From Sulfurospirillum arsenophilum NBRC 109478 (GTDB taxonomy: Bacteria > Campylobacterota > Campylobacteria > Campylobacterales > Sulfurospirillaceae): DNA of 64,000 bases. The stretch is taken from positions 224,610-288,609 of the forward strand of contig NZ_BBQF01000004.1 in the NCBI RefSeq assembly GCF_000813345.1, read 5' to 3'. The notes beneath the pieces were generated by a model, which was not told the DNA's origin, made no database searches, and saw only the letters and a list, made by a program, of their open reading frames with translations. Every line of letters starts with the position of its first letter. Positions within the stretch are counted from its first letter, which is position 1. This document shows, one piece after another, positions 18,588-27,407 of the stretch. The position numbers and the translations under genes were made by a program.

Positions 18588-20553
18588 CAAAGTACCCCAA
18601 GTGTGCTCCACGACAACGGATAGCTGTTGTTCAAGGTGTAAACCCATCGAAACCCATTCACACGACCATGACCACCATCACGAAGGGTTTGATGACACAA
18701 GCTTAAAAGAGATGCTCAAATCGTGGCATTTCATCACGTTCTGCATTGGTGCGGTGCTGTTTATCTCCGCTGTTTTGATGGACGAAAGCAACCCACTTAT
18801 GTTTTGGACCTATCTGATTAGCTTTTTCTTAGTCGGTGGCGAAATTCTTTACATGGCAGTCACTAACCTTTTTAAAGGTCATGTTTTCGATGAGAACTTT
18901 TTGATGGGACTTGCCACGGTAGGTGCGTTTAGCATCGGTCAATACCCTGAAGGTGTTGCGGTTATGCTCTTCTTCCGCGTCGGTGAATTTTTCCAAGACT
19001 TAGCCGTTGCTCGTTCACGCAAATCCATCACCAAATTGATGGACATACGCCCTGACTTTGCCAATTTACAAACCGATGAGGGTGAGCAAAAAGTAGCCCC
19101 GAATGACGTGAATTTGGGCAGTCGCATCATCGTTAAGCCAGGTGAAAAAATTCCACTCGATGGCATCATCTTAGAGGGTCGCTCTACGCTAGATACTTCG
19201 GCTCTTACCGGTGAATCTTTGCCAAAAGAGGTTTCAGTGGGCAGTGAAGTTCTCTCTGGCACTATCAATAAAACAGGCGTTATCATCGTCGAGACAACCA
19301 AGCTTTTCGCTGAGTCTACCGTCTCAAAAATCTTAGACCTTGTGCAAAATGCCAGCGCTAAAAAAGCAAAAACAGAGCAATTCATCACGCAGTTTGCCAA
19401 ATACTATACGCCACTGGTCGTGATCTCCGCCGCCCTGCTCGCTTTTGTGCCACCGCTTCTTATGCAAGACGCGCTTTTAAGTGACTGGTTTAGACGCTCC
19501 CTTGTTTTCTTGGTCGTTTCATGCCCTTGCGCGCTGGTCGTTTCCATTCCGCTTAGTTTTTTTGGTGGTATTGGCGGAGCTTCTAAAAACGGCATTTTAG
19601 TTAAAGGCGGAAACTTCCTTGAAGCCCTCAATGGTGTTGATACCGTCGTTCTGGACAAAACAGGAACCCTTACCAAAGGCATTTTTAGTGTCACTTCCAT
19701 CAAAACACTCAACGGGCATAGTGAAGCCGATGTTTTGCGTCTTGCGGCGTTAGCTGAAATGCACTCAAACCATCCCATCGCCCTTTCGATCAAGCGTGCT
19801 TACACAGAACCTTTGGAAGCCGTTGTAAGCGACTATGAAGAGCTTGCAGGCTATGGTGTCAAAGCGATCATCGACGGTAAAACCATTCTTGCGGGCAATG
19901 ACAAACTCCTCCTTGAGCAAGGCATCGCGCATGAACCACTTAACACACCTGATACGGTTGTTTATGTCGTCATTGAAGGTGTTTTAGCTGGGTATCTCAC
20001 CATCGCCGATGAGCCAAAAGAGGACAGTAAACGAGCTATTTTAGCCCTTCAAGCACTGGGTATTAAAGATATTGTGATGCTTACGGGTGACAATAAAGCT
20101 GCCGCTAAAAAGGTGGCAAAAGAGCTAGGCATTACTCATGTTGAGGCGGAGCTTTTACCACACCAAAAAGTCGAAAAACTCGAAGAAATTATGGCACGAA
20201 AAAGTGGCAAAGGTAAAACCGTTTTTGTAGGCGATGGCATCAATGACGCACCTGTACTAGCACGTGCAGACATCGGCATCGCGATGGGTGGTGTGGGCTC
20301 TGATGCTGCCATTGAAGCGGCAGATGTGGTCATTATGACCGATGAGATCAGCAAAGTTGCCACAGCCCTTAAAATCGCTCAAAAAACCCATGCCATCGTT
20401 TGGCAAAACATCGTCTTTGCACTGGGTGTTAAAGGGATTATTTTGATCATGGGAGCAATGGGAATTGCCACGATGTGGGAAGCTGTTTTTGGCGATGTTG
20501 GCGTTGCGTTGATCGCTGTTTTAAATGCCACACGCGTTCTAACTCATAAATAA
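18574..20553 (+). CDS. cadA: heavy-metal translocating P-type ATPase (Cd/Zn/Pb efflux)
   Basis: The 659-residue P1B-type ATPase has an N-terminal Cys/His tail instead of a full heavy-metal-associated domain: CCSRC (residues 18-22) and SHDHDHHHE (29-37). Landmarks are TGES (actuator), the intramembrane CPC (Cys317-Pro-Cys319), DKTGTLTKG with phospho-Asp361, the His-Pro pair MHSNHPIA, MLTGDN and GDGINDAPVL (Asp554, Asp558). The N-terminus and CPC favour export of soft divalent ions such as Cd, Zn or Pb. Co-transcription with the CadC-like repressor supports that. The symbol zntA would be equally valid. Confidence 0.93.
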   Translation: MQFHDKVPQVCSTTTDSCCSRCKPIETHSHDHDHHHEGFDDTSLKEMLKSWHFITFCIGAVLFISAVLMDESNPLMFWTYLISFFLVGGEILYMAVTNLFKGHVFDENFLMGLATVGAFSIGQYPEGVAVMLFFRVGEFFQDLAVARSRKSITKLMDIRPDFANLQTDEGEQKVAPNDVNLGSRIIVKPGEKIPLDGIILEGRSTLDTSALTGESLPKEVSVGSEVLSGTINKTGVIIVETTKLFAESTVSKILDLVQNASAKKAKTEQFITQFAKYYTPLVVISAALLAFVPPLLMQDALLSDWFRRSLVFLVVSCPCALVVSIPLSFFGGIGGASKNGILVKGGNFLEALNGVDTVVLDKTGTLTKGIFSVTSIKTLNGHSEADVLRLAALAEMHSNHPIALSIKRAYTEPLEAVVSDYEELAGYGVKAIIDGKTILAGNDKLLLEQGIAHEPLNTPDTVVYVVIEGVLAGYLTIADEPKEDSKRAILALQALGIKDIVMLTGDNKAAAKKVAKELGITHVEAELLPHQKVEKLEEIMARKSGKGKTVFVGDGINDAPVLARADIGIAMGGVGSDAAIEAADVVIMTDEISKVATALKIAQKTHAIVWQNIVFALGVKGIILIMGAMGIATMWEAVFGDVGVALIAVLNATRVLTHK

Positions 20554-20560
20554 AATATCA

Positions 20561-20591
20561 CAAAACGCTCTTCGCAATGAGGAGCGTTTTG
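20561..20591. terminator. bidirectional terminator after cadA
   Basis: CAAAACGCTC (20561-20570) pairs with GAGCGTTTTG (20582-20591). The plus side runs into TTTTGCTTT and the minus side into TTTTGTGATATT. It separates the convergent cadA and yjjB genes. A TTTACATGTAAA copy flanked by GC/GC directly follows. Confidence 0.75.
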
Positions 20592-20607
20592 CTTTACATG
20601 TAAAGCA

Positions 20608-21075
20608 CTAAATGATAGGCTGTTTACGCTTGGTGTAATACATAGAAGGCAAAACCAAACCAAAAGCAATGGCAAATAAAATACTAATCGCATGTAATCC
20701 ATTTTGAATAAAGCTTGAAAGCAGGGCATCCGTGACCCCAACCGTATTCATCGTTACAAGGCTAATCATCATCTCATAAGCATACGTACCGGGAATCATC
20801 GGGATGATGGAGGGAACCGTGTAAACGGGTCTAGGCATCACGTAACGACGTGACCAAAAAACACCGATAATCCCAATAGCCGTTGTGGCAATAAACGTTG
20901 CAAGCTCAATGGAGAGATTATTGAACAGCAGCACTTCTCGGAAACCATACGTCACTGCACCACCCACAGCACACAAAGGTAGCGTTGAGCGCGGAACATT
21001 GAAAATCATTCCAAACCCGACAGCAGGAATTGCCGCCCACACGGAATTAAGTAAAAGTGTAAACCATGCCATCAT
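20608..21075 (-). CDS. ThrE-family exporter subunit, C-terminal half (YjjB-like)
   Basis: I place the start at ATG 21073-21075 (MMAWFTLLLNSVWAAIPAVGFGMIF) with AAGG upstream. A longer frame to 21168 runs inside the neighbour. The product is about 155 residues with four or five helices, matching the C-terminal DUF3815 domain of threonine/serine exporters. The start overlaps the stop of the partner gene by one base (TAATG), so the two subunits are coupled. In Enterobacteria the corresponding YjjP/YjjB pair exports succinate; in Corynebacterium the fused ThrE exports threonine and serine. The substrate here is undetermined. Confidence 0.83.
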   Translation of the reverse strand: MMAWFTLLLNSVWAAIPAVGFGMIFNVPRSTLPLCAVGGAVTYGFREVLLFNNLSIELATFIATTAIGIIGVFWSRRYVMPRPVYTVPSIIPMIPGTYAYEMMISLVTMNTVGVTDALLSSFIQNGLHAISILFAIAFGLVLPSMYYTKRKQPII

Positions 21076-21869
21076 TACCATCCTTTTATATCCAAAAGCC
21101 CCATGGCGAGCATGATCCCAAGAGAAGACATAAGGGTCAATAACGTCGCTTGTGTCCAACGCCCCCACCCCATGCTGATATACCCTTTAAAGGCATCAAG
21201 CATCGAGTTGATATACGGAAAACCCGGAACGAGGAGTAGAACACTGGAAGAGAGAACAACGCGCCCAGAGGAGCTTAACCCATGATAAAAAGAGAGACTG
21301 GCGATTATAGTACACACAAACGCGGTAAACGCAAAGACGATCAGCAAAGAGTAATTACGACTTGAGAGTGCCCTGCGTACCATCATACCCACAGAGGCTG
21401 CTAAAAAAGTAATCCAAAAACCCGGCCAATCCGCACCTTGTAAATGGCTAAAAGCTGCACACGAAAGCCCAATCATGGGAACAATCAACCAACTAGGATA
21501 AGGGTTTGCGTGAATGTTTGCAAGTGAACGCTCAACCATCATAATGTCACGAGGGTTTTGTTCCGCAGCAATGCAAATAGTAACGATTTGATGCACAATA
21601 GACATATTGATCGGCTGTTCATGCGCGCGTCTTGTGGTCGTGACCGAAGAATCGCCAATGAGTGTCGTTAAAACAATGGCGGAGGGAATCAGAGAAATTT
21701 CAATGGAAGTACACCCAAGCGCCACACCCAAACGAGACGATAACTGCTCGATCAAACGGCTTTCGGCTCCATATTCAAGGAGCATGACAGCAACGCGGAC
21801 AACAATAGTAGTAATTCTGGTTTGTTCTTCCTTTGAGATCGTGGGAAATCCTTTTGATATTCTATGCAT
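21075..21869 (-). CDS. ThrE-family exporter subunit, N-terminal half (YjjP-like)
   Basis: The 264-residue protein carries the ThrE N-terminal domain: a cytosolic helical stretch VVRVAVMLLEYGAESRLIEQLSSRLG with the conserved E-Y-G-A-E-S motif, then five hydrophobic helices including the LSFYHGL and LVPGFPYINSMLDAFKGY segments typical of the domain. It overlaps the YjjB-like gene by one base. Together they form an inner-membrane exporter for organic or amino acids. The start ATG 21869 lacks a strong ribosome site; an internal start is possible but would cut into the conserved motif region. Confidence 0.85.
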   Translation of the reverse strand: MHRISKGFPTISKEEQTRITTIVVRVAVMLLEYGAESRLIEQLSSRLGVALGCTSIEISLIPSAIVLTTLIGDSSVTTTRRAHEQPINMSIVHQIVTICIAAEQNPRDIMMVERSLANIHANPYPSWLIVPMIGLSCAAFSHLQGADWPGFWITFLAASVGMMVRRALSSRNYSLLIVFAFTAFVCTIIASLSFYHGLSSSGRVVLSSSVLLLVPGFPYINSMLDAFKGYISMGWGRWTQATLLTLMSSLGIMLAMGLLDIKGW

Positions 21870-22053
21870 GAATCATAGTCTAAATAAGTTGAAACTTAAG
21901 AGATAAATTGCCTTTTATTTCATCATTTTAGTTTTAGCTTTACATGTAAAATATTTTGAGCGTGAAAAAGTTTACATGTAAAAGCTTTCTTTTTAAACAT
22001 CGTACATAATCTTCCTTTCGCTACAATATCACAATTTGAATTTTGGAAATAGA

Positions 22054-23415
22054 ATGAAAAGCCTCTGTAAAATTGCTATTGTGGCACTTACGCTCTTACA
22101 TATCATCAAACTCTTTACGCCAATCAATCTTGTGCTCCTAACATTTTTTACACTTCTATTGCTTGTGTTTGGTCTTTCGATGCAAAAAAGAGGGTTTCGT
22201 AACATCACTCTGTTCTTTTTTACTTTAGGGATTGCCCTACTCGTCTATTTCGAGTTACCGTTCACCATTTGGATGAGCTCCCTTACCTCTATGACCAACA
22301 TCATCGCGATTATTGTGGTAATGCAACTCTTTTCTATTCCTATCGAAGTGGGGCACTATAGCGACACCGTCGAGTATTGGCTCAAAAGACTCTTTAAAAA
22401 GGAGAGTTCGCTTTACCTTTTTGCCATGCTTGTAACCAACCTCTTCGCGAGCTTTTTGCTCTTTGGAACGGTTCCTGTGATGGTTTCACTCTTTAACAAA
22501 GCGCTTAAAAATAATGTTGCGCAGTACCAACGCTTTTTTGCAACTGCCATTATGCGAGGCTATACCCTTGCCCTCTTTTGGGCGCCGGGGGCGATTATCA
22601 TTCTTTTGGTGATGCAGGTGACCCATGTTTCATGGTCGGAACTGTTTCTTCCAGGTCTTATTTTGAGTGTTATGGGGCTGTTGACTTCTTACGTGTTAGA
22701 GCACTCTACACGTTTGAATAAGCCTATCGTTTCGATGTCTGAGACACTGCATATCTCTTCTGGTATCGCGAAAAATGCGCCCAAACAAACCGTGCATATT
22801 ATCCTTGTGATTATCAGCCTTATTACGTGTATATCGCTCTTTGAAAACTTCTCTATTGCAACGGGAACGGGGAGAATTTTACTCGCTGGACTCATCGTCT
22901 CAACCATTTGGATCGCTTATTACCGTAAACAGCCCGAACTCAAAACGGCGTTGAAAGACTACGGGGAGAGTGGCATCATGCAAGCGACGGATTTTTCCGT
23001 TTTCTTCATTGCGGTAGGTTTATTTGCAGGCGCCGTCGATCACAGTGGTATTTTAGGGTACATCCAACCCATTCTCCAAGAGAGTGTCAATCACCTTGGC
23101 ATCTTTTCCATCATTGTCATCCCTCTTCTTTTTATCCTTATCTCCATCTGTGGTATTCACCCCTTGGTACTTGCGATTATCTTTGGCAAAATCTTATTGG
23201 CAGTTTCCCTGCCACTTCCTCCTGTTTCCATTGCATTGATTTTGCTTCTATCGGCTTCCATCTCCTTTATTATTTCGCCGTTTGCAGGAATGTCGTTGAT
23301 GACAGCAAAGTATCTCAATGTCACCCCAATGGAAGTAGCACTTAAATGGAACAGCCTGTTTTGTATTCTCTTTCTCACAGAGGGGCTAATTTTTGCCTAT
23401 CTGTGGTCTTTGTAA
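22054..23415 (+). CDS. polytopic inner-membrane permease of unknown specificity
   Basis: The ATG at 22054 follows GGAAATAG; an in-frame TTG at 22036 is unsupported. The 453-residue product has about twelve hydrophobic helices. A polar loop after helix 4 (EYWLKRLFKKESS) and a paired re-entrant-looking layout (NLFASFLLFGTVPVMVSL in the first half, CGIHPLVLAIIFGKILLAVSLPLPPV in the second) resemble the ion-transporter superfamily (arsenite/citrate/DUF401-type permeases). I cannot assign a family with certainty. The two TTTACATGTAAA copies immediately upstream (21939 and 21971) are the closest pair in the window. Confidence 0.6.
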   Translation: MKSLCKIAIVALTLLHIIKLFTPINLVLLTFFTLLLLVFGLSMQKRGFRNITLFFFTLGIALLVYFELPFTIWMSSLTSMTNIIAIIVVMQLFSIPIEVGHYSDTVEYWLKRLFKKESSLYLFAMLVTNLFASFLLFGTVPVMVSLFNKALKNNVAQYQRFFATAIMRGYTLALFWAPGAIIILLVMQVTHVSWSELFLPGLILSVMGLLTSYVLEHSTRLNKPIVSMSETLHISSGIAKNAPKQTVHIILVIISLITCISLFENFSIATGTGRILLAGLIVSTIWIAYYRKQPELKTALKDYGESGIMQATDFSVFFIAVGLFAGAVDHSGILGYIQPILQESVNHLGIFSIIVIPLLFILISICGIHPLVLAIIFGKILLAVSLPLPPVSIALILLLSASISFIISPFAGMSLMTAKYLNVTPMEVALKWNSLFCILFLTEGLIFAYLWSL

Positions 23416-23546
23416 AGAGCGCTTTTTTCTTACATGTAACACTGCTTAAAAAATAATCATAAAACTGCCTTTTTGCCCTCTTGCTCTGCTTAATTTTGTG
23501 CTAAACTGCTTTTATGACATTAAAAATTCATTTGGTAAAAAGGAAA

Positions 23547-23620
23547 AGCACCAAAGGTGCGCGGGCTTTCTGCCGAAGAAAACATAGTGTTAACGTAGTT
23601 TTTAAAGCTTTGCTTTAAAA
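23547..23620 (+). ncRNA. candidate structured 5' leader, copy 2
   Basis: This repeats the element at 6541-6616: GCACC-AAA-GGTGC (23548-23560), GGGC...TGCCGAAGAAAAC, TAGTGTTAACGTAGT, and a terminal hairpin TTTTAAAGC (23600-23608)/GCTTTAAAA (23612-23620) with the same TTT loop. The lower stem differs from copy 1 on both strands yet still pairs (AGTCTTT/AAAGAC versus TTTTA/TAAAA), which is covariation. It ends 41 bases before the ATG of the ATP-grasp gene, the same distance as in copy 1. Confidence 0.55.
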
Positions 23621-23661
23621 GCGTGTCAAGAGTTTTGAAAAAAAGGGCAAAGGTACAGGTT

Positions 23662-25035
23662 ATGATTGAGTCAGAAAGTCCACTCTACGATGCTTTCAAA
23701 GGCATCTTAAACACCATCGACAAAAAACGCGTCCAAGAGTTGCTCGCCTACATGAATACCGAAGCGATCAACTTCAACCTTTTCAAAAACAACGCTTTTA
23801 TAGAGCGAAAATTTCCCTTTGACATCATTCCTCGCATTGTCTCTTCGAGTGAATTTTCATACCTTGAAAAAGGGATACAACAGCGCATCCATGCACTCAA
23901 TCTCTTTTTAGAAGACATCTATGGCGCACAGAAAATTCTTAAAGATGGCATTATTCCTAGCGAATTTGTCTTTTCATCCAAAGCATATCTGCCCGCTTTT
24001 GCCAACACGCCTGTGGCTAAAAACATCCGTGTGCATATTAGCGGTATCGACCTTGTTAAAAATAGTGTAGGAGATGGCTGGGTTGTGTTGGAAGACAACC
24101 TCAGAGTTCCAAGTGGCGTGAGTTACCCACTCTCTTTACGAATGCTAACACGTAAAGTATTTCCTGAGTTTTTTGAAAAACTGCCGATCCAAAGTGTGCA
24201 GGACTATCCTAAACGTTTAGCTGCAGCGATGGAACACGTCAGTACGGGTGGTATCAACGTCATCTTAACACCCGGTCGTTATAACTCTGCCTTTTACGAA
24301 CACTCCTATCTTGCGAAAGAGAGCGGTGCTATCTTAGCCACAGGCGATGACTTGGTCGTTGAGAAAGACAAACTCTACCTCAAAACCTACAGCGGTAAAA
24401 AAGCACGTGTGGGTTCTGTGTATCGAAGACTTGATGATGACGCACTCGATCCTATCGAGTTCAACCCTGATTCCTTAATTGGTGTACCCAACATCACACA
24501 AGTGTACCGTGCAGGCAATGTTGCTTTGTTGAACAGCATTGGTAATGGCATCGCGGATGATAAAGGCATCTACTACTTTGTACCCGATATGATTCGCTAT
24601 TACCTTAAAGAAGATCCAATCTTGCAAAATGCCCCAACATACTTGGCGTTTTTTGACAAAGATCGCCACCACATTTTGCAAAACATACGCAATCTCGTCA
24701 TCAAAGATGTTGCAGAAGCGGGAGGGTATGGCGTTATCTTTGGTTCACTTCTGACAAAACCAGAACGTGAGAAGCTCAAAGATGCGATTAACGCAGAACC
24801 ACGTCGTTTCATCGCTCAAGAGATCATCGAGTTTTATGACATCGAGTGTTTGGATGAAACAGGGGCTTTTTCACCACGCAAAGCAGACCTGAGGATGTTC
24901 TCGCTTTATGGTGAAGATATCTTCGTCTGGCCCGGTGGACTGACCCGTTTTGCTATGGATCCGACCAGCTACATCGTCAACTCCTCACAAGGTGGCGGTT
25001 TTAAAGATACGTGGATTTTAAAGGAGAAGCGATGA
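23662..25035 (+). CDS. circularly permuted ATP-grasp protein (DUF404/DUF407 type)
   Basis: I take ATG 23662 (MIESESPLYDAFKGIL), with AAAGG eight bases upstream; the frame is open to a GTG at 23623 that has no site. The 457-residue protein carries the family blocks FPFDIIPRIVSSSEFSYLEKG, NALNLFLEDIYG, VHISGIDLVKN, GWVVLEDNLRVPSGVSYPL and TPGRYNSAFYEHSYLA, then the ADLRMFSLYGEDIFVWPGGL ending. These proteins are predicted to ligate an amino group to a carboxylate using ATP. It heads a cluster of five overlapping genes with alpha-E, transglutaminase-like and AstE-like partners. A peptide or amide product is inferred for such clusters; none has been shown. Confidence 0.9.
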   Translation: MIESESPLYDAFKGILNTIDKKRVQELLAYMNTEAINFNLFKNNAFIERKFPFDIIPRIVSSSEFSYLEKGIQQRIHALNLFLEDIYGAQKILKDGIIPSEFVFSSKAYLPAFANTPVAKNIRVHISGIDLVKNSVGDGWVVLEDNLRVPSGVSYPLSLRMLTRKVFPEFFEKLPIQSVQDYPKRLAAAMEHVSTGGINVILTPGRYNSAFYEHSYLAKESGAILATGDDLVVEKDKLYLKTYSGKKARVGSVYRRLDDDALDPIEFNPDSLIGVPNITQVYRAGNVALLNSIGNGIADDKGIYYFVPDMIRYYLKEDPILQNAPTYLAFFDKDRHHILQNIRNLVIKDVAEAGGYGVIFGSLLTKPEREKLKDAINAEPRRFIAQEIIEFYDIECLDETGAFSPRKADLRMFSLYGEDIFVWPGGLTRFAMDPTSYIVNSSQGGGFKDTWILKEKR

Positions 25036-25694
25036 TTCTCATATCACCTCAAAGTGCAGAACAACTTTACTGGATGGGTCGTTACATCCAAAGAGCAGAG
25101 AGTATGACTCGCCTTGTTATCCAACTTTTTGATAAAATACTCGACGTTGATTTTGATGATGCTAAAAATTTCTATGCCAGACTGGGCATTGAGCTTTCAT
25201 ACGACTCTTCGCAAGAATTTTTGCGCAAAAGTGTTTTTGATGTGGAGTATGCAAGTCTTATCTCTGTTATTAACTGTGCAAGAGAAAATGCGATTTTGAC
25301 ACGTTCCCACTTATCAAATCGTATGTTTAGCCGTATAAATGCTCTCTATCTTGCCTATCAAGCGGCAAAAGAAGAGCGTACTGTTTCCGTATTTTGGCTT
25401 GAATCAACCCTTAAAGAGCTTGATGCCATTTGGGGGAATTTAGAGCTTTCCCTCGTGGAAGCCAAAGAGTCACCTTTGATTCAATTTGGAAAGGTTGTGG
25501 AGAGGATGGATTTGAATATTCGTATGTATGACAGCATTGAAGCCGCCCTTTTGGATGTGGAAAAGCTCAATATTATTGCAGAAAAAGTTCGTCCAAACCA
25601 TAAACATGTCGCCCTTTCATCGAGCAATAAATTTAAAACATTAGAAAAAATAAATTCAGTTTACGGAACACTGGCCTATGTCCATGAAAGTTAA
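25032..25694 (+). CDS. alpha-E domain protein (DUF403)
   Basis: The start ATG 25032 overlaps the ATP-grasp stop (ATGA) and is preceded by AAGGAGAAGCG. The 220-residue, almost wholly helical protein opens LISPQSAEQLYWMGRYIQRAESMTRLV, the alpha-E hallmark (W-M-G-R-Y-x-x-R-A-E). It is normally encoded beside circularly permuted ATP-grasp and transglutaminase-like genes, as here. Its biochemical role is unknown. The family is somewhat longer elsewhere (around 310 residues), so this copy is a compact version. The stop overlaps the next gene by 17 bases. Confidence 0.9.
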   Translation: MILISPQSAEQLYWMGRYIQRAESMTRLVIQLFDKILDVDFDDAKNFYARLGIELSYDSSQEFLRKSVFDVEYASLISVINCARENAILTRSHLSNRMFSRINALYLAYQAAKEERTVSVFWLESTLKELDAIWGNLELSLVEAKESPLIQFGKVVERMDLNIRMYDSIEAALLDVEKLNIIAEKVRPNHKHVALSSSNKFKTLEKINSVYGTLAYVHES

Positions 25695-26463
25695 TTTCTC
25701 ATACGCATTTACCCTTAATTTTAAAGAAGCCGTACGCAAGCATGCCTTTTGCTTACGTATGCTTCCCATCAGTAATGGTGTACAAACACTTCTTGATTGG
25801 GAGCTTCATATCAACAATGATGTGCCATTTTTCTTAACCAAAGATGGCTTTGGAAACGATCTGCTGTTTGGTACGATTGAAAAATTCCACCGCAATTTTG
25901 AAGCGATGCTCACAGGGAGTGTCGCCTTTCACGGAAGCTATCAGTACAAAGATAACGAGAATGCCGCTTTGTATCTGCACCCAACGACACTAACACCCTT
26001 TTCATCGCTATCGCATGATTATTTGGAGACGTTGATGCTTCCTCAATCACCGCTGAGTTTAACAAAGATGCTCAACCAAACCATTTTTCAAAACTTTGAG
26101 TATTTAGCGGGAGTTTCAACCACAACCTGTGATGCCGATGCTCTGCTTTTACGTCACAATGGTGTCTGTCAAGACTTTAGCCACCTGCTCATTACCCTCC
26201 TTCGCCTGAGTGGCATTCCTGCACGTTATGTTGCTGGGTTTATTGATGGCGAGGGTGAAAGCCACGCGTGGGTAGAAGCTTTCATTGATGGGTACTGGAG
26301 AGGGTTTGACCCAACCAATGGCGTTATGTTAGAACATCAGCCTTACATCAAAATCGCCCATGGACGCGACTTTATGGACTGCCGCCTTAACCGTGGTGTC
26401 TTTATAGGAAAGAGCCAACAAAATTTACATGTAAACGTTACTGTTGCAAGGGAAGAACAATGA
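25678..26463 (+). CDS. transglutaminase-like cysteine protein (cluster partner)
   Basis: The 261-residue protein has a bacterial transglutaminase-like N-terminal beta region and then a papain-like core. The catalytic triad is visible as Cys in HNGVCQDFSHLL, His in GESHAWVEAFI and Asp in GFDPTNG. Start ATG 25678 (MSMKVNF) lies inside the alpha-E gene; the second ATG at 25684 is equally possible. This family generally acts as a peptidase or amidase, and in these clusters it probably processes the product of the ATP-grasp enzyme. A TTTACATGTAAA copy (26424-26435) encodes residues LHVN near its C-terminus. Confidence 0.9.
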   Translation: MSMKVNFSYAFTLNFKEAVRKHAFCLRMLPISNGVQTLLDWELHINNDVPFFLTKDGFGNDLLFGTIEKFHRNFEAMLTGSVAFHGSYQYKDNENAALYLHPTTLTPFSSLSHDYLETLMLPQSPLSLTKMLNQTIFQNFEYLAGVSTTTCDADALLLRHNGVCQDFSHLLITLLRLSGIPARYVAGFIDGEGESHAWVEAFIDGYWRGFDPTNGVMLEHQPYIKIAHGRDFMDCRLNRGVFIGKSQQNLHVNVTVAREEQ

Positions 26464-27407
26464 TAGAAGAAGTTTTTAGTGTCAAACTCCCCGTGGATGA
26501 GACGTTAAAACTCAAACGAAACCGTTTCAATCCACCCGACATCGCCAAGTCAACCAAGCGGATTTCCATCATCACGGGAACCCATGGCGATGAACTCGAA
26601 GGGCAATATGTCTGCTATTTGCTCATCAAATGGCTTCGGGAAAATCCCACTAAAATCAAGGGCATTGTCGATATATACCCTTCGATGAATCCTATGGGAA
26701 TCGATAGTATCACACGCAATTTTCCTTTTTACGATGTCGATCTAAACCGTTCATTCCCTGGGCATACCGCGGATTTTCTGCCAGCACAAGTCGCCAATGC
26801 CATCGTTGAGACCGTTAAAGGAAGCGACTTTGCCATCGACATTCATGCGAGCAATATTTTTCTAAAAGAGCTTCCACAAATTCGTATTAGCCGCTCAAAC
26901 GCGCATGATCTCGTACCTCTGGCTGAAAAGATTGGCATTGATTTTATCTGGGTACACGATGCGGTCACTGTTTTAGAGTCCACATTTTCGCATGCCCTAA
27001 ACTCTGTGGGGACGAAAACCCTTGTGGTGGAGATGGGGGTTGGTATGCGTATTACCAAAGAGTATGGCGAAAATCTTGCTCGTGGTCTTTTAAACTTTAT
27101 GGCACATGTGGGCATCATTGAGGAGCCAGTACATCCATGCAAAACCTCCGTTTCAACCCAAAACTCTTCGGTGCATTTTATCAATGCCTCTGATGCAGGT
27201 ATTTTTATACCGACTCTTGAACATAATGTCATGGTCACAAAAGGTGAAAAACTGGGCGAGATCATCGACCCATTAGAAGGTGTCATCAAAGAGAGTTTAC
27301 TAAGCCCTTGCGATGGGCTTTTGTTTACCATACGTGAATACCCTGTCGTCTATGAAGGTTCGCTTCTTGCACGCATTTTAGAAAATCCGATAGAGGTGAA
27401 TGAATGA
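26460..27407 (+). CDS. AstE/AspA-family zinc deacylase (succinylglutamate desuccinylase/aspartoacylase-like)
   Basis: The 315-residue M14-like metalloenzyme shows the zinc-binding GTHGDELEGQ (His and Glu ligands) and DIHAS (second His), the substrate-binding DLNRSFPG arginine, and VVEMGVGMR with the general-base Glu. The C-terminal beta domain (about residues 225-315) ends CDGLLFTIREYPVVYEGSLLARI. The start overlaps the transglutaminase-like stop by four bases. Enzymes of this group remove N-acyl groups from amino acids or act on small peptides. In this cluster it is likely to hydrolyse or trim the ATP-grasp product. It is followed by a degenerate paralogue. Confidence 0.88.
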   Translation: MIEEVFSVKLPVDETLKLKRNRFNPPDIAKSTKRISIITGTHGDELEGQYVCYLLIKWLRENPTKIKGIVDIYPSMNPMGIDSITRNFPFYDVDLNRSFPGHTADFLPAQVANAIVETVKGSDFAIDIHASNIFLKELPQIRISRSNAHDLVPLAEKIGIDFIWVHDAVTVLESTFSHALNSVGTKTLVVEMGVGMRITKEYGENLARGLLNFMAHVGIIEEPVHPCKTSVSTQNSSVHFINASDAGIFIPTLEHNVMVTKGEKLGEIIDPLEGVIKESLLSPCDGLLFTIREYPVVYEGSLLARILENPIEVNE

